Origin: Azohydromonas lata NBRC 102462
Lineage (GTDB): Bacteria; Pseudomonadota; Gammaproteobacteria; Burkholderiales; Burkholderiaceae_C
Length of the DNA stretch: 53,184 nt
NCBI RefSeq assembly: GCF_001571085.1
Contig: NZ_BCTC01000041.1
Location: 1-53,184 of the forward strand
Direction: 5' to 3'
Shown here in pieces: positions 1 to 7,207 of this stretch; position 1 is the stretch's first letter; every line of letters starts with the position of its first letter. The notes beneath the pieces are model-generated. The model was given only the letters and a program-made list of their open reading frames with translations, made no database searches and was not told the origin of the DNA. Position numbers and translations under genes: made by a program.

Positions 1-139
1 GAATTCGCTTTCGGCTGGCACTTGCTATCTTTCAATAGTTGATTTCGCGAGCAAACCAACTTGAGAATAAGCTGGCAACCCTGCAATTCAGCTTAGCAAT
101 AGCATCCCGCCAGCCAAGGCGCTTCGCACCCCATTTCTT

Positions 140-173
140 CATTCCCGCGAAGGCGGGAATCCAGGCGGCCCCA
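140..173 (+). repeat. Palindromic intergenic repeat, copy A
   Basis: The core is the palindrome ATTCCCGCGAAGGCGGGAAT (141-160), followed by CCAGGCGGCCCC. An inverted copy lies at 252-285, so the pair can form one long hairpin around an approximately 80-base spacer. The upstream flank GGCGCTTCGCACCC (119-132) also occurs just before the repeat at 4731. The core resembles the short dispersed repeats of beta-proteobacteria, such as the dRS3-type ATTCCC...GGGAAT elements of Neisseria. That kinship is inferred. Confidence 0.75.
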
Positions 174-251
174 CGTCAAAGCGAAGGAGTAACGCAGGAA
201 AACCAATTTTTTGGGCCCTGTGCCGCCAGCTAACGAGCTTGCGGCCAACTT

Positions 252-285
252 GGGGGCCGCCTGGATTCCCGCCTTCGCGGGAATG
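252..285 (-). repeat. Palindromic intergenic repeat, copy B (inverted)
   Basis: This is the inverted copy of the repeat at 140-173. GGGGGCCGCCTGG leads into ATTCCCGCCTTCGCGGGAAT, matching copy A on the opposite strand over more than 30 bases, including the non-palindromic flank. That makes the match more than a chance hairpin. Confidence 0.75.
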
Positions 286-498
286 ACGGATCGGGGTGCG
301 CTGTGGAGCAGCCTTCGGCTGACGCTTGTCGTCTTTCCACAGGTGGCATTGTGCCTTCGCGGCAATAACGTTCCGGAGTGCGCTGCATTTTTCCCCGGCC
401 AAATGCATCAGTCGGTTTCAAAAAGCGGCGCACCCATGGAAAACAAAAACGTCAAATACTGAGTACCGAGCACTCCAGATCCAACGGGTTTTGCAAGC

Positions 499-813
499 TC
501 ACCCCCCGCTATATTCCCCCACCCAATCCGCATAGGGCCCATGCACCCTTTCCAGCGCCAGCGCATAGATCGCCGGCAGCGTGTACGGGTGCAGTTCGCG
601 TATCGCCTCCTCCACGGCCGAATAGCGGGACGCAACGGTCTTGAGCATCAGGCGGTATTCGCCTTCCTCCTGCAGCTTGTTTTCCCAGAGATAAACGCTT
701 TCGATCTTCGATATCTGCGCGCAGGCCACCAGGCGGCGCTCGACCAGTGCGCGGGCGATGCGGCGCGCGTCTTCCGCGTTGGCCACGGTGGTCATGACGG
801 CAATGGGCTTCAT
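499..813 (-). CDS. cutA: CutA1 divalent-ion tolerance protein
   Basis: The 104-residue product has the length and layout of CutA1, a small trimeric cytosolic protein linked to divalent-cation tolerance. Visible family features are an N-terminal strand MTTV, a helix holding the run EDARRIARALVERRLVAC that ends at Cys31, the Y-x-W pair at residues 41-43 in VYLWENK, and the final HPYTLPAI strand. The start codon is preceded by a GAGGAG ribosome binding site. The gene is single and reads away from the M16 pair, which follows on the same strand. Its precise cellular role remains debated in the family. Confidence 0.93.
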   Translation of the reverse strand: MKPIAVMTTVANAEDARRIARALVERRLVACAQISKIESVYLWENKLQEEGEYRLMLKTVASRYSAVEEAIRELHPYTLPAIYALALERVHGPYADWVGEYSGG

Positions 814-893
814 CGGCGGGCTCCTCTGTGCTTTGAGCGGTGAGTGAAAACGGCGAATCGGAAAACGAAGGTCAGCGGATCAGGGGTGAAGAT

Positions 894-2465
894 TCAGCGC
901 GGCGCCTGCGTCGTGGCGGGCGTCGCGGGCGAAGGCTCGGTGGCCGAGGGCACGGGCGACGATGCCGGCTCGGACGCGGGTGCGGCCACCGGCGAGGCCG
1001 GCGGTACGGCGGACGTGCCGGCCACCTGCTGCACCGTCAGGCGCCGCGCAGCGCCCACGGACGACAGGTCGCCCGCCGCCTTCAGGTCGCCCGCGATCAC
1101 GCCGCGCAGCGCCTGCGCCGGCCAGTACTTCTGCGCGAAGCCCTGCACCTGCTGCGGCGTCACGGCGGTGATCTCCTCGACGAAGCCGCGCAGCTCGGCC
1201 AGCGGCCTGTCCTGCGCCACCTGGCCGGAAATCGTCGCGGCCAGGCCCCCCACTGTCTCCAGACGGCGCGAGAAGCCGCCGATCAGCGTGGCCTTGCGCG
1301 CCTCCAGCTCCTCGACGCCCGGGGCCTCGCGGCCCAGGCGCGCCACCTCGTCGCGCATGACCTGCAGCACCTGGCCGGCGGTGCTGTTCTGCGTCTGCGC
1401 GCTGGCGCTCCACATGCCGCCGCCCGGGTGGGCCTCGGCCTCGCTGCCGGCGCCGTAGCTCAGGCCGCGCTTGATGCGCACCTCCTGGTTCAGCCGCGCG
1501 GAGTAGCCGCCGCCCAGCAGCACGTTGGCGGACTGGCCGATGCGGCGCGTGATGCGGTCTTCCTTGTCCAGCGCCACGAAGGGCGCCACCACCACCACGC
1601 TGCTCTGCCCGGCGCCGGGCATGTCCACCAGCACGGTGGCGTCGCCCTGCGCCTGCGGCTGCGCGGCCACCAGCGGCGCCAGGGGCGTCTTGGGCGCGCG
1701 CCAGTCGCCGAAGTGGCGGCGGGCGAGCTGCATCGCCTGCGCCTCGGTCACGTCGCCGGCCAGCACCAGCGCGGCCTGGTCGGGGCGGAACTGCGCGGCG
1801 TGAAAGCGCTGGATGTCGGCGGTGGAGATCTTCTGCAGCGAGGCGGGCGTGGCGGAGACGCCGTAGGGCGAGTCGCCCCAGTAGGCGCGCCGCGCGGCCA
1901 GGCCGGCCACGGTGCCGGGGCTGGAGAGCGCCACGCGCAGCGAATCCAGCGCCTGGGTGCGGGCGCGCTCCAGCTCGTCCTTGGCCAGGGTCGGCCGGCG
2001 CGCCACGTCGGCGATGAGCGACAGCGCCTCGCCCAGCTTGGGCGTGGTCACGGTCATGGCCACCGTCGTGGAGCGCCAGGAGCTGCCCGTGTCCAGCGAG
2101 CCGCCCAGGGCCTCGGCCTGCTGCGCCAGCGTGGTGGCGTCCACGGCGCGGCCCTTGCGCACGGCCCCCTTGGACATGAGCGTGGCGGCCATGGAGGACA
2201 GGCCCGCCAGGCCCGCCGGGTCGGTCTCGGGGCCGGCGCGCACCAGCAGCCGCGCGCTCACCAGCGGAATGCCCGGCCGCGGCGCCACGATCACGCGCAG
2301 GCCGTTCTCCAGGCGCTGCTCCGGCATGGGCGGCAGCACGATGGGGCGCGGCGGCTGCGCCGCGGGCGGCTCGTCCACGCCCGGCGTGGCGGCCTGGGGC
2401 GAGGTCAGCGCGGCGCCCAGCAGCGCGGCGGCGGCAAGGGGCAGGAGTCGGGGGGTGCGGGTCAT
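894..2465 (-). CDS. M16 peptidase-family protein lacking the zinc motif
   Basis: This is a secreted, 523-residue M16-family (pitrilysin/insulinase fold) protein. An N-terminal signal peptide (MTRTPRLLPLAAAALLGAA) is followed by the typical opening strand LENGLRVIVAPR and two M16 repeats. Where active members have HXXEH, this one reads GLAGLSSMAATL, so it lacks the zinc ligands and is probably the non-catalytic half of a heteromeric M16 peptidase. It starts 11 bases after the stop of the active partner, with GAAGGA as ribosome binding site, so the two are surely co-transcribed. The C-terminus is a Pro/Ala/Ser-rich tail. An open frame extends upstream, but the signal peptide and binding site support this start. 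Confidence 0.9.
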   Translation of the reverse strand: MTRTPRLLPLAAAALLGAALTSPQAATPGVDEPPAAQPPRPIVLPPMPEQRLENGLRVIVAPRPGIPLVSARLLVRAGPETDPAGLAGLSSMAATLMSKGAVRKGRAVDATTLAQQAEALGGSLDTGSSWRSTTVAMTVTTPKLGEALSLIADVARRPTLAKDELERARTQALDSLRVALSSPGTVAGLAARRAYWGDSPYGVSATPASLQKISTADIQRFHAAQFRPDQAALVLAGDVTEAQAMQLARRHFGDWRAPKTPLAPLVAAQPQAQGDATVLVDMPGAGQSSVVVVAPFVALDKEDRITRRIGQSANVLLGGGYSARLNQEVRIKRGLSYGAGSEAEAHPGGGMWSASAQTQNSTAGQVLQVMRDEVARLGREAPGVEELEARKATLIGGFSRRLETVGGLAATISGQVAQDRPLAELRGFVEEITAVTPQQVQGFAQKYWPAQALRGVIAGDLKAAGDLSSVGAARRLTVQQVAGTSAVPPASPVAAPASEPASSPVPSATEPSPATPATTQAPR

Positions 2466-2476
2466 CGAGCCTTCCT

Positions 2477-3823
2477 TCACGCCTTCTTCTCCGTGTAGTC
2501 CAGCGTCACGCGCGGACGCTGCAGCACATAGGTCTTGAGCACGCGCTGCACGTCGGCGGCGCGCACGGCCTGCAGCTCGGCCAGCTCGCGGTCGGCGGCG
2601 CGCGGGTCGCCCCGCTGGATCACCGCCCAGCCCACGCTTTGGGCGCGGCCGTGCGGGGTCTGGCGCTCGGCCAGCTCGCCGGTGAGCACCTGGGTGCGCA
2701 CCTTCTCCAGCTCGGCATCGGCAATGCGGCGCTGCGCCAGGCGCTCGATCTCGCGCAGCAGCGCCTGCTCCAGTTGCGCCGTGGAGTGCCCGCCCGCGGC
2801 GATGGCGTAGGCCATGAGCAGCCCGGCGTCGGCGTTGAGGTCGGCACTGAAGCCGGCGGCCTGCGCCGACTGGTCGCGGTACACCAGCGCCTCGTTGAGC
2901 CGCGAGGACTCGCCGGCGGACAGCAGCGCCGAGGCCACGTTCAGCGCCGCGGCGTCGCGGCTGTCGGCGCGCGGGCCCTGCCAGATCAGCGCCACGGCGG
3001 GCAGCGGCACGGTTGGGCCGAACACCTGCGCGCGGCTGTTCTCCTCGCGCCGCGGCTCCCGCACGGTCACGCGCGGGATGGGGGTGTCGGGTTTTTTCAG
3101 CGGGCCGAAGTAGCGGTCTATCCAGGCGGCGGCCTGCGCGGGGTCGAAGTCGCCGGAGACGATGAGCGTGGCGTTGTCCGGCCGGTAGTAGGTGGCGTGG
3201 AAGGCGCGCACGTCCTCCAGCGTCGCGGCGTTGAGGTCTTCGATGCTGCCGATGACGGGGCGCTTGTACGGGTGCGCGATGTAGCCGTAGGCGGGCAGCG
3301 CGTTGAACAGCCGCCCGTAGGGGCCGGCGAGCACGCGCTGGCGGTACTCCTCCTGCACCACGGCGCGCTCGCTGTCGAAGTTGGCCTGGTCCACCACCAG
3401 CGAGCCCATGCGCTCGGCCTCGGCCCACAGGATGCGCTCCAGGTGGTTGGAAGGCACGGTGGAGTGGTAGGCGGTGACGTCCTCGGCGGTGAAGGCGTTG
3501 TTGTTGCCGCCCACGTCCTCGGTGAGGCGGTCGAAGGTGGCCGCGCCCATGTGGCGCGAGCCCTTGAACATCATGTGCTCGAAGAGGTGGGCGAAGCCGG
3601 AGCGGCCCGCGGGGTCGTCCTTGCCGCCGACGTGGTACCAGACCTGCACGCTGACCGTGGCCGTGTTGCGGTCCGGCAGCGTCAGCACCTGCAGCCCGTT
3701 GGCCAGCCGCCGCTCGGCCAGCGGCAGCGGCGGCACGCTGATGGGCGCGGGCGGCGCGGCGGCCCAGGCCGGCAGCGCGGCCAGGACCCCCAGGGCCACC
3801 AGACATTCACGGCGATTGGGCAT
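2477..3823 (-). CDS. M16 family zinc metallopeptidase (active subunit)
   Basis: The product has 448 residues and a signal peptide (about residues 1-23, ending WAAA), so it acts in the periplasm. The inverted zinc-binding motif HLFEH lies at residues 79-83. The distal Glu ligand expected about 76 residues on falls in VVQEEY (158-159). The strong ribosome binding site AAGGAG supports the start. The inactive homologue follows within 11 bases, giving the catalytic/non-catalytic pair common in proteobacteria. The likely role is degradation of short peptides in the periplasm, but the substrate cannot be read from sequence. Confidence 0.94.
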   Translation of the reverse strand: MPNRRECLVALGVLAALPAWAAAPPAPISVPPLPLAERRLANGLQVLTLPDRNTATVSVQVWYHVGGKDDPAGRSGFAHLFEHMMFKGSRHMGAATFDRLTEDVGGNNNAFTAEDVTAYHSTVPSNHLERILWAEAERMGSLVVDQANFDSERAVVQEEYRQRVLAGPYGRLFNALPAYGYIAHPYKRPVIGSIEDLNAATLEDVRAFHATYYRPDNATLIVSGDFDPAQAAAWIDRYFGPLKKPDTPIPRVTVREPRREENSRAQVFGPTVPLPAVALIWQGPRADSRDAAALNVASALLSAGESSRLNEALVYRDQSAQAAGFSADLNADAGLLMAYAIAAGGHSTAQLEQALLREIERLAQRRIADAELEKVRTQVLTGELAERQTPHGRAQSVGWAVIQRGDPRAADRELAELQAVRAADVQRVLKTYVLQRPRVTLDYTEKKA

Positions 3824-3998
3824 CGGCGGTTCTCCTTCTTGGCATTCCTGCGGTGCGGCCATCCTAGCCGCGCGCCTGGGCACAATCCCCGGGCAGGCGC
3901 CAAGCCCGCGCCCACGGTGCCGGGCGCACGCCCGCCCCGCCGGCCTGAGGGCCGCCTGGAGTCCTTGATTTACCGAGCGGCCACGCCGCGCCATCGCC

Positions 3999-4643
3999 AT
4001 GCAGCTCTACTTCCACCCCAGCAACGCCAGCATGGCGCCACACCTGCTGCTGCAGGACATAGGCGCCCCCTTCGAGCTGAAGTTCGTGGACCGCGACCGC
4101 GGCGAGCACCAGTCCCCCGAGTACCTCCGGCTCAACCCGAACGGGCGCATCCCGGTGCTGGTGGACGGCGACCTGGTGCTCTACGAGGCGGCGGCCATCT
4201 GCCTGTACCTGGCCGACAAGTTCCCGGATGCGCGCCTGGCGCCGCCCGCGGGCACGCCGCAGCGCGCGCGCCTGTACCAATGGATGTTCTGGCTGAGCAA
4301 CACGCTGCAGGCCATGCTGATGCACTGGTTCTACCCGGAGCGCATGGTGGACAGCGGCGACGCGGCGGCCGCCTCGCAGGTGCGTGCGCAGGCCGAGGAG
4401 CACATCGCCGTGATGCTGCAGCGCCTGGACGAGCAGGTGGCCGCCAGCGGCGGCCCGTGGCTGCTGGGCGCCGACTACGGCGCGGCCGACGCCTACGCCC
4501 TCATGCTCTGCCGCTGGACCCGCCACTTCGACCGCCCGGCCCGCGACTACCCGCACCTGGGCCCCTACCTGCAGCGGCTGCTGGAGCGCCCGGCGGTGCA
4601 GCGCATGTTCGAGGCGGAGGGGCTGCAGGCGCCGCTGGTGTGA
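3999..4643 (+). CDS. Glutathione S-transferase family protein
   Basis: This 214-residue cytosolic protein has the two-domain GST layout. The N-terminal thioredoxin-like half (about 1-80) opens with LYFHPSNASMAPHLLL, holds the cis-proline segment GRIPVLVDGD, and ends in the glutathione-contacting stretch LYEAAAICLYLAD. The helical C-terminal half contains GADYGAADAYALML, matching the conserved N-capping region of GST domain II. It probably conjugates glutathione to an electrophile, though the substrate class is unclear. It stands alone, divergent from the M16 pair. Confidence 0.9.
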   Translation: MQLYFHPSNASMAPHLLLQDIGAPFELKFVDRDRGEHQSPEYLRLNPNGRIPVLVDGDLVLYEAAAICLYLADKFPDARLAPPAGTPQRARLYQWMFWLSNTLQAMLMHWFYPERMVDSGDAAAASQVRAQAEEHIAVMLQRLDEQVAASGGPWLLGADYGAADAYALMLCRWTRHFDRPARDYPHLGPYLQRLLERPAVQRMFEAEGLQAPLV

Positions 4644-4730
4644 AGTGGGAAAAAGGAAGCGGTGCTGTCCGGGGGAAGTTGTTCTGATCCGTCAGCCCCG
4701 TGGCAAGGGCGCTTCGCACCCTTACCCGTC

Positions 4731-4750
4731 ATGCCCGCGAAAGCGGGCAT
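4731..4750 (+). repeat. Palindromic repeat, variant core, copy C
   Basis: The core ATGCCCGCGAAAGCGGGCAT is a one-step variant of the ATTCCC core near position 141. The same leader GGCGCTTCGCACCC precedes it (4708-4721), so the repeat unit is larger than the palindrome alone. An inverted copy lies at 4829-4848. Confidence 0.75.
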
Positions 4751-4828
4751 CCACCCCGGCCGGGGTGCTGGCGCGCCGACGCCGCCTCTGAGCGATGCCG
4801 TTCGAAGGCCACAGCTCAGTGCTCGTGG

Positions 4829-4848
4829 ATGCCCGCTTTCGCGGGCAT
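4829..4848 (-). repeat. Palindromic repeat, variant core, copy D (inverted)
   Basis: This is the inverted partner of the repeat at 4731. Both copies are followed, in their own orientation, by matching flanks (GTC before and CCAC after the core), which shows that the pair is a duplicated inverted unit. Confidence 0.7.
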
Positions 4849-4892
4849 GACGAAGTAGAGAGCGCAGCGTCTGAGTCTTCGGGATGCCCACA

Positions 4893-4919
4893 AAAGCCAA
4901 CGGGCCCTCACGGGCCCGC
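4893..4919 (-). terminator. Possible rho-independent terminator of the small minus-strand gene
   Basis: GGGCCC-TCAC-GGGCCC forms a short perfect stem. On the minus strand it is followed by GTTGGCTTTTG. It lies about 75 bases past the stop of the 4992-5234 gene. The imperfect T-tract makes this a weak call. Confidence 0.4.
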
Positions 4920-4991
4920 AGTCGTTTCAATCGCGACGAGTTTCAAACGCAACGGCCGCCTTCATGGGCAACCGTCACAGCCGTTGAAGCC

Positions 4992-5234
4992 TCAGCCCAC
5001 GTAGTGCCGCTCGTAGCGGTCGGCGGCGCACATCAGCTCGGTGGACAGGCGCGGGTCCTCGTTGCGCAGGGCGTGGGCCAGGGCGCGGACGTCGGCCACT
5101 TCCTGCTCATGGGTGCGCGGAGCCGGCGCGAACATCACGCGCAGGCCGTTCCACACGCGGGCAAAGATCTCAGCGGCAACCACGGCACCGCGCGGAGCCG
5201 TGCGGCGGAAAGCGGAAACAGTGATGGCAGTCAT
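4992..5234 (-). CDS. Small conserved-type protein of unknown function
   Basis: The predicted product is 80 residues, cytosolic and without a signal peptide. It begins MTAITVSAFRR and has a helical middle (AEIFARVWNGLRVMFAP) and an Arg/Glu-rich C-terminal half. I recognise no domain. Support for it being real is its codon pattern, its ribosome-binding-like AGGGATC before the start, and its tight divergent placement against a LysR gene with palindromes between them. It may be a target of that regulator. Function is unassigned. Confidence 0.65.
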   Translation of the reverse strand: MTAITVSAFRRTAPRGAVVAAEIFARVWNGLRVMFAPAPRTHEQEVADVRALAHALRNEDPRLSTELMCAADRYERHYVG

Positions 5235-5254
5235 GGTGATCCCTCTTCAGAAAA

Positions 5255-5309
5255 CATCGATTCCTTCGATGGACTGAATACTAGGGTTTACCCCCAATTT
5301 ACACAATTG
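5255..5309. promoter_or_regulatory. Divergent control region with two palindromes
   Basis: Between the small gene and the LysR gene lie CATCGA-TTCCT-TCGATG (5255-5271) and CAATT-TACAC-AATTG (5295-5309). LysR-type regulators bind interrupted palindromes of about 15 bases (T-N11-A) between themselves and a divergent target, and the second palindrome fits that shape. The assignment to this regulator is inferred. Confidence 0.45.
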
Positions 5310-5346
5310 AAGACTGGGCAAGCCAGGTATTAGTCAACCGCATAAC

Positions 5347-6282
5347 ATGCCCGGCATGAACTTCCGAACGCTGGACCTCAACCTGTTGCGCGTCTTCGAT
5401 GCCGTGATGGCCGAAGGCAGCCTCACCCGCGCGGCCACGGCGCTGTCCATGACGCAGCCGGCGCTCAGCCATGCCTTGAAGCGCCTGCACCAGGCCGTCG
5501 GCGAGGACTTGTTCACCCGCACCGCGCGCGGCATGCAGCCCACGCCGCACGCGCAGACGCTGTGGCCGCAGGTGCGCGCCGCGCTGGCCTCGCTGCGCCA
5601 GGCGCTGGCGCCGGAAGCCTTCGATCCGCGCTCGGACGTGGTGAACTTCCGCGTCGCCCTGGCCGACGCCACCGCGGCGCTGCTGGCCCCCGTGCTGGTG
5701 GAGGTGATCGAAAAGGAGCAGGCGCTGGCCAACCTGCGCTTCCTGCCGCTGACCACGCGCGACCCGCGCCCGCTGGTGGAGCGCGGCGACGTGGACCTGG
5801 CCATCGGCCACTTCCCCTGGGTGATCCCGGTGCTGCAGTCCGAGGGGCCGGATGCCGCGCTGCGCCACGCGCGGCTGTACGAGACGGACTACGTCTGCGT
5901 CATGCGCCGCGGCCACCCGCTGGCGCAGGGCCCGCTGACGCTGGACGACTTCTGCGCCGCCCACCACCTGCTGGTGAGCTTTTCAGGGCGCCCCTACGGC
6001 CTGGTGGACGAGGCGCTCTCCGCGCTGGGCCGCCAGCGCCGCATCGTCCTGACGGTCAACCAGTTCTTCACCGCCGGGCTGGTCGTGACGCGCTCGGACC
6101 TGCTGACGGTCCTGCCCCGCCACTTCCTGCCCGCCACCGGCTACCAGGAGGAACTGGCCGTGCAGCCCATCCCGCTCACCCTGGGCAGCGTGCAGGTGGA
6201 AATGCTGTGGCACATGCGCCAGGACGGTGACCCCGCCCAGCGCTGGCTGCGCCAGCGGCTGATGGAGTCGCTGACCGAGTAG
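5347..6282 (+). CDS. LysR-family transcriptional regulator
   Basis: The 311-residue protein has an N-terminal winged helix-turn-helix (about residues 5-65: LDLNLLRVFDAVM, then SLTRAATALSMTQPALSHALKRL) followed by a periplasmic-binding-fold effector domain. The NFRTLDLNLL opening resembles the NodD/NahR/PcpR branch, whose members often respond to aromatic or cyclic compounds. No effector can be read here. An internal ATG at 5356 (MNFRTLDLN) is an equally good start. It is divergent from the small gene at 4992-5234, its most likely target besides itself. Confidence 0.9.
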   Translation: MPGMNFRTLDLNLLRVFDAVMAEGSLTRAATALSMTQPALSHALKRLHQAVGEDLFTRTARGMQPTPHAQTLWPQVRAALASLRQALAPEAFDPRSDVVNFRVALADATAALLAPVLVEVIEKEQALANLRFLPLTTRDPRPLVERGDVDLAIGHFPWVIPVLQSEGPDAALRHARLYETDYVCVMRRGHPLAQGPLTLDDFCAAHHLLVSFSGRPYGLVDEALSALGRQRRIVLTVNQFFTAGLVVTRSDLLTVLPRHFLPATGYQEELAVQPIPLTLGSVQVEMLWHMRQDGDPAQRWLRQRLMESLTE

Positions 6283-6337
6283 TTTTTGAGTTTCAAGGCT
6301 GCACCCGCAAATTCGACAAAACAGTCAGGGAGCCGGC

Positions 6338-7204
6338 ATGACCTACGACGAGGACGAGGCTGCGCGACAACTGCGCGCGCGGCAGCTTCAATACCTGCAG
6401 TCCAAGCGCAACAGGCTCATGCGGAAGGCCGGCGGAGTGAAAACGCTGGTGCTGGGCTCCTCGCATGGGGATTACGCCTTCAACCCCGCCTTTTGCCCCG
6501 GATCGTTCAACCTCTGCTCGCGATCCCAGGATTTTCAATATTCCCTGCTGATGTACGCGCAATGGGCGCCGCGGTGCCCGCAATTGCGCAACGTCGTCGT
6601 GTTCTGCTCGGTGTTCTCGCCCGGCTTCGTGCTGGAGAAGTCGCCCTCGCAGGCGCCCCTGGCGCCGCTGCTCAACGAGGTGTTCCAACTTGGACGGCAC
6701 TACGAGCCCGGGCCGCTGGCGGCCATTGCCGACGCGGTGCACGGGCAGGCGGACGATGCGGATTTCTTGTTGAAAGGCGAAAGCGGGTTTTTGCCGGCAT
6801 TCGAAAAGGATTTACTGCCCGCCGAATATGGAGCAGGCAAGCGCGCCCATGAGCATTTGAAATACAACCGGCGGCAAGGCGGATTGCCCTACCTGGCGGA
6901 GATCTTGAAAACAAGCCACGAGCGGGGCCACCGGATTCATATGGCCCTGTCGCCCGCCAGGCCGGATTACAGAATGGCGCTGGGCCGCGATGCCGGCGAC
7001 TTGTTTGAATCCCTATTCAAGACCATGCAGGACTTGAACGGGGAACCGGCCGCGCAGGTCTTGAATTTCTTTGATTCGCCGCTGTTCGGCGAAGCGGATT
7101 TCGGCGACTTCGACCACCTGCACCCGTTGGGCGCGGGCGTCGAAAAGCTCTCGCAAGAGATCGGCCGGGCCGTGGCGGGTGCCGCGGCCCGGCAGGCTGC
7201 CTAG
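6338..7204 (+). CDS. SGNH-like hydrolase fold protein of unknown role
   Basis: This 288-residue protein has no signal peptide. Residues 34-50 read VKTLVLGSSHGDYAFNP, a strand followed by a GSSH block like block I of SGNH/GDSL-fold proteins. Near the end, DFDHLHPLGAG (Asp259, His262) matches the block V Asp-x-x-His. This suggests an SGNH-type esterase or acyltransferase, possibly acting on a glycan, but only by motif. Its GC is visibly lower and its codons less biased than those of its neighbours, which may indicate transfer. It begins 55 bases after the LysR stop and ends 3 bases from the convergent aminotransferase gene. A CAGGGAG binding site supports the start. Confidence 0.7.
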   Translation: MTYDEDEAARQLRARQLQYLQSKRNRLMRKAGGVKTLVLGSSHGDYAFNPAFCPGSFNLCSRSQDFQYSLLMYAQWAPRCPQLRNVVVFCSVFSPGFVLEKSPSQAPLAPLLNEVFQLGRHYEPGPLAAIADAVHGQADDADFLLKGESGFLPAFEKDLLPAEYGAGKRAHEHLKYNRRQGGLPYLAEILKTSHERGHRIHMALSPARPDYRMALGRDAGDLFESLFKTMQDLNGEPAAQVLNFFDSPLFGEADFGDFDHLHPLGAGVEKLSQEIGRAVAGAAARQAA

Positions 7205-7207
7205 CGA

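Larger units (their letters stand above)
1..498. other. Non-coding stretch with inverted repeats
   Basis: No credible gene is visible here. Short open frames exist on both strands but carry no recognisable domain, and they run straight through the palindromic repeats at 140-173 and 252-285. The remainder (about 290-498) is unremarkable and ends at the stop codon of cutA on the minus strand. The stretch is less GC-rich than the genes that follow. Confidence 0.7.
4644..4991. other. Non-coding gap with a second palindromic repeat pair
   Basis: No gene is supported in this 348-base gap. It contains two opposed copies of a 20-base palindrome (4731-4750 and 4829-4848) and a GC hairpin near 4900. 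Short open frames running through the repeats look like chance. Confidence 0.7.

Noticed and set aside
1-6. GAATTC at the first base
   Set aside because: This is an EcoRI recognition site at the window edge, with no biological meaning visible.
840-2498. Long plus-strand open frame of about 550 codons opposite the inactive M16 gene
   Set aside because: It is an Arg/Gly/His-rich antisense shadow of a real gene in GC-rich DNA, with no domain and no binding site.
894-3806. A single 970-codon minus-strand frame that would fuse sequence ahead of the inactive M16 protein
   Set aside because: The first half is the out-of-phase shadow of the active M16 gene. The signal peptide and binding site at 2465 mark the true start.
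2639-4687. Plus-strand open frame of over 680 codons covering the active M16 gene and the GST gene
   Set aside because: It crosses two well-supported genes, is low-complexity in composition, and has no recognisable family.
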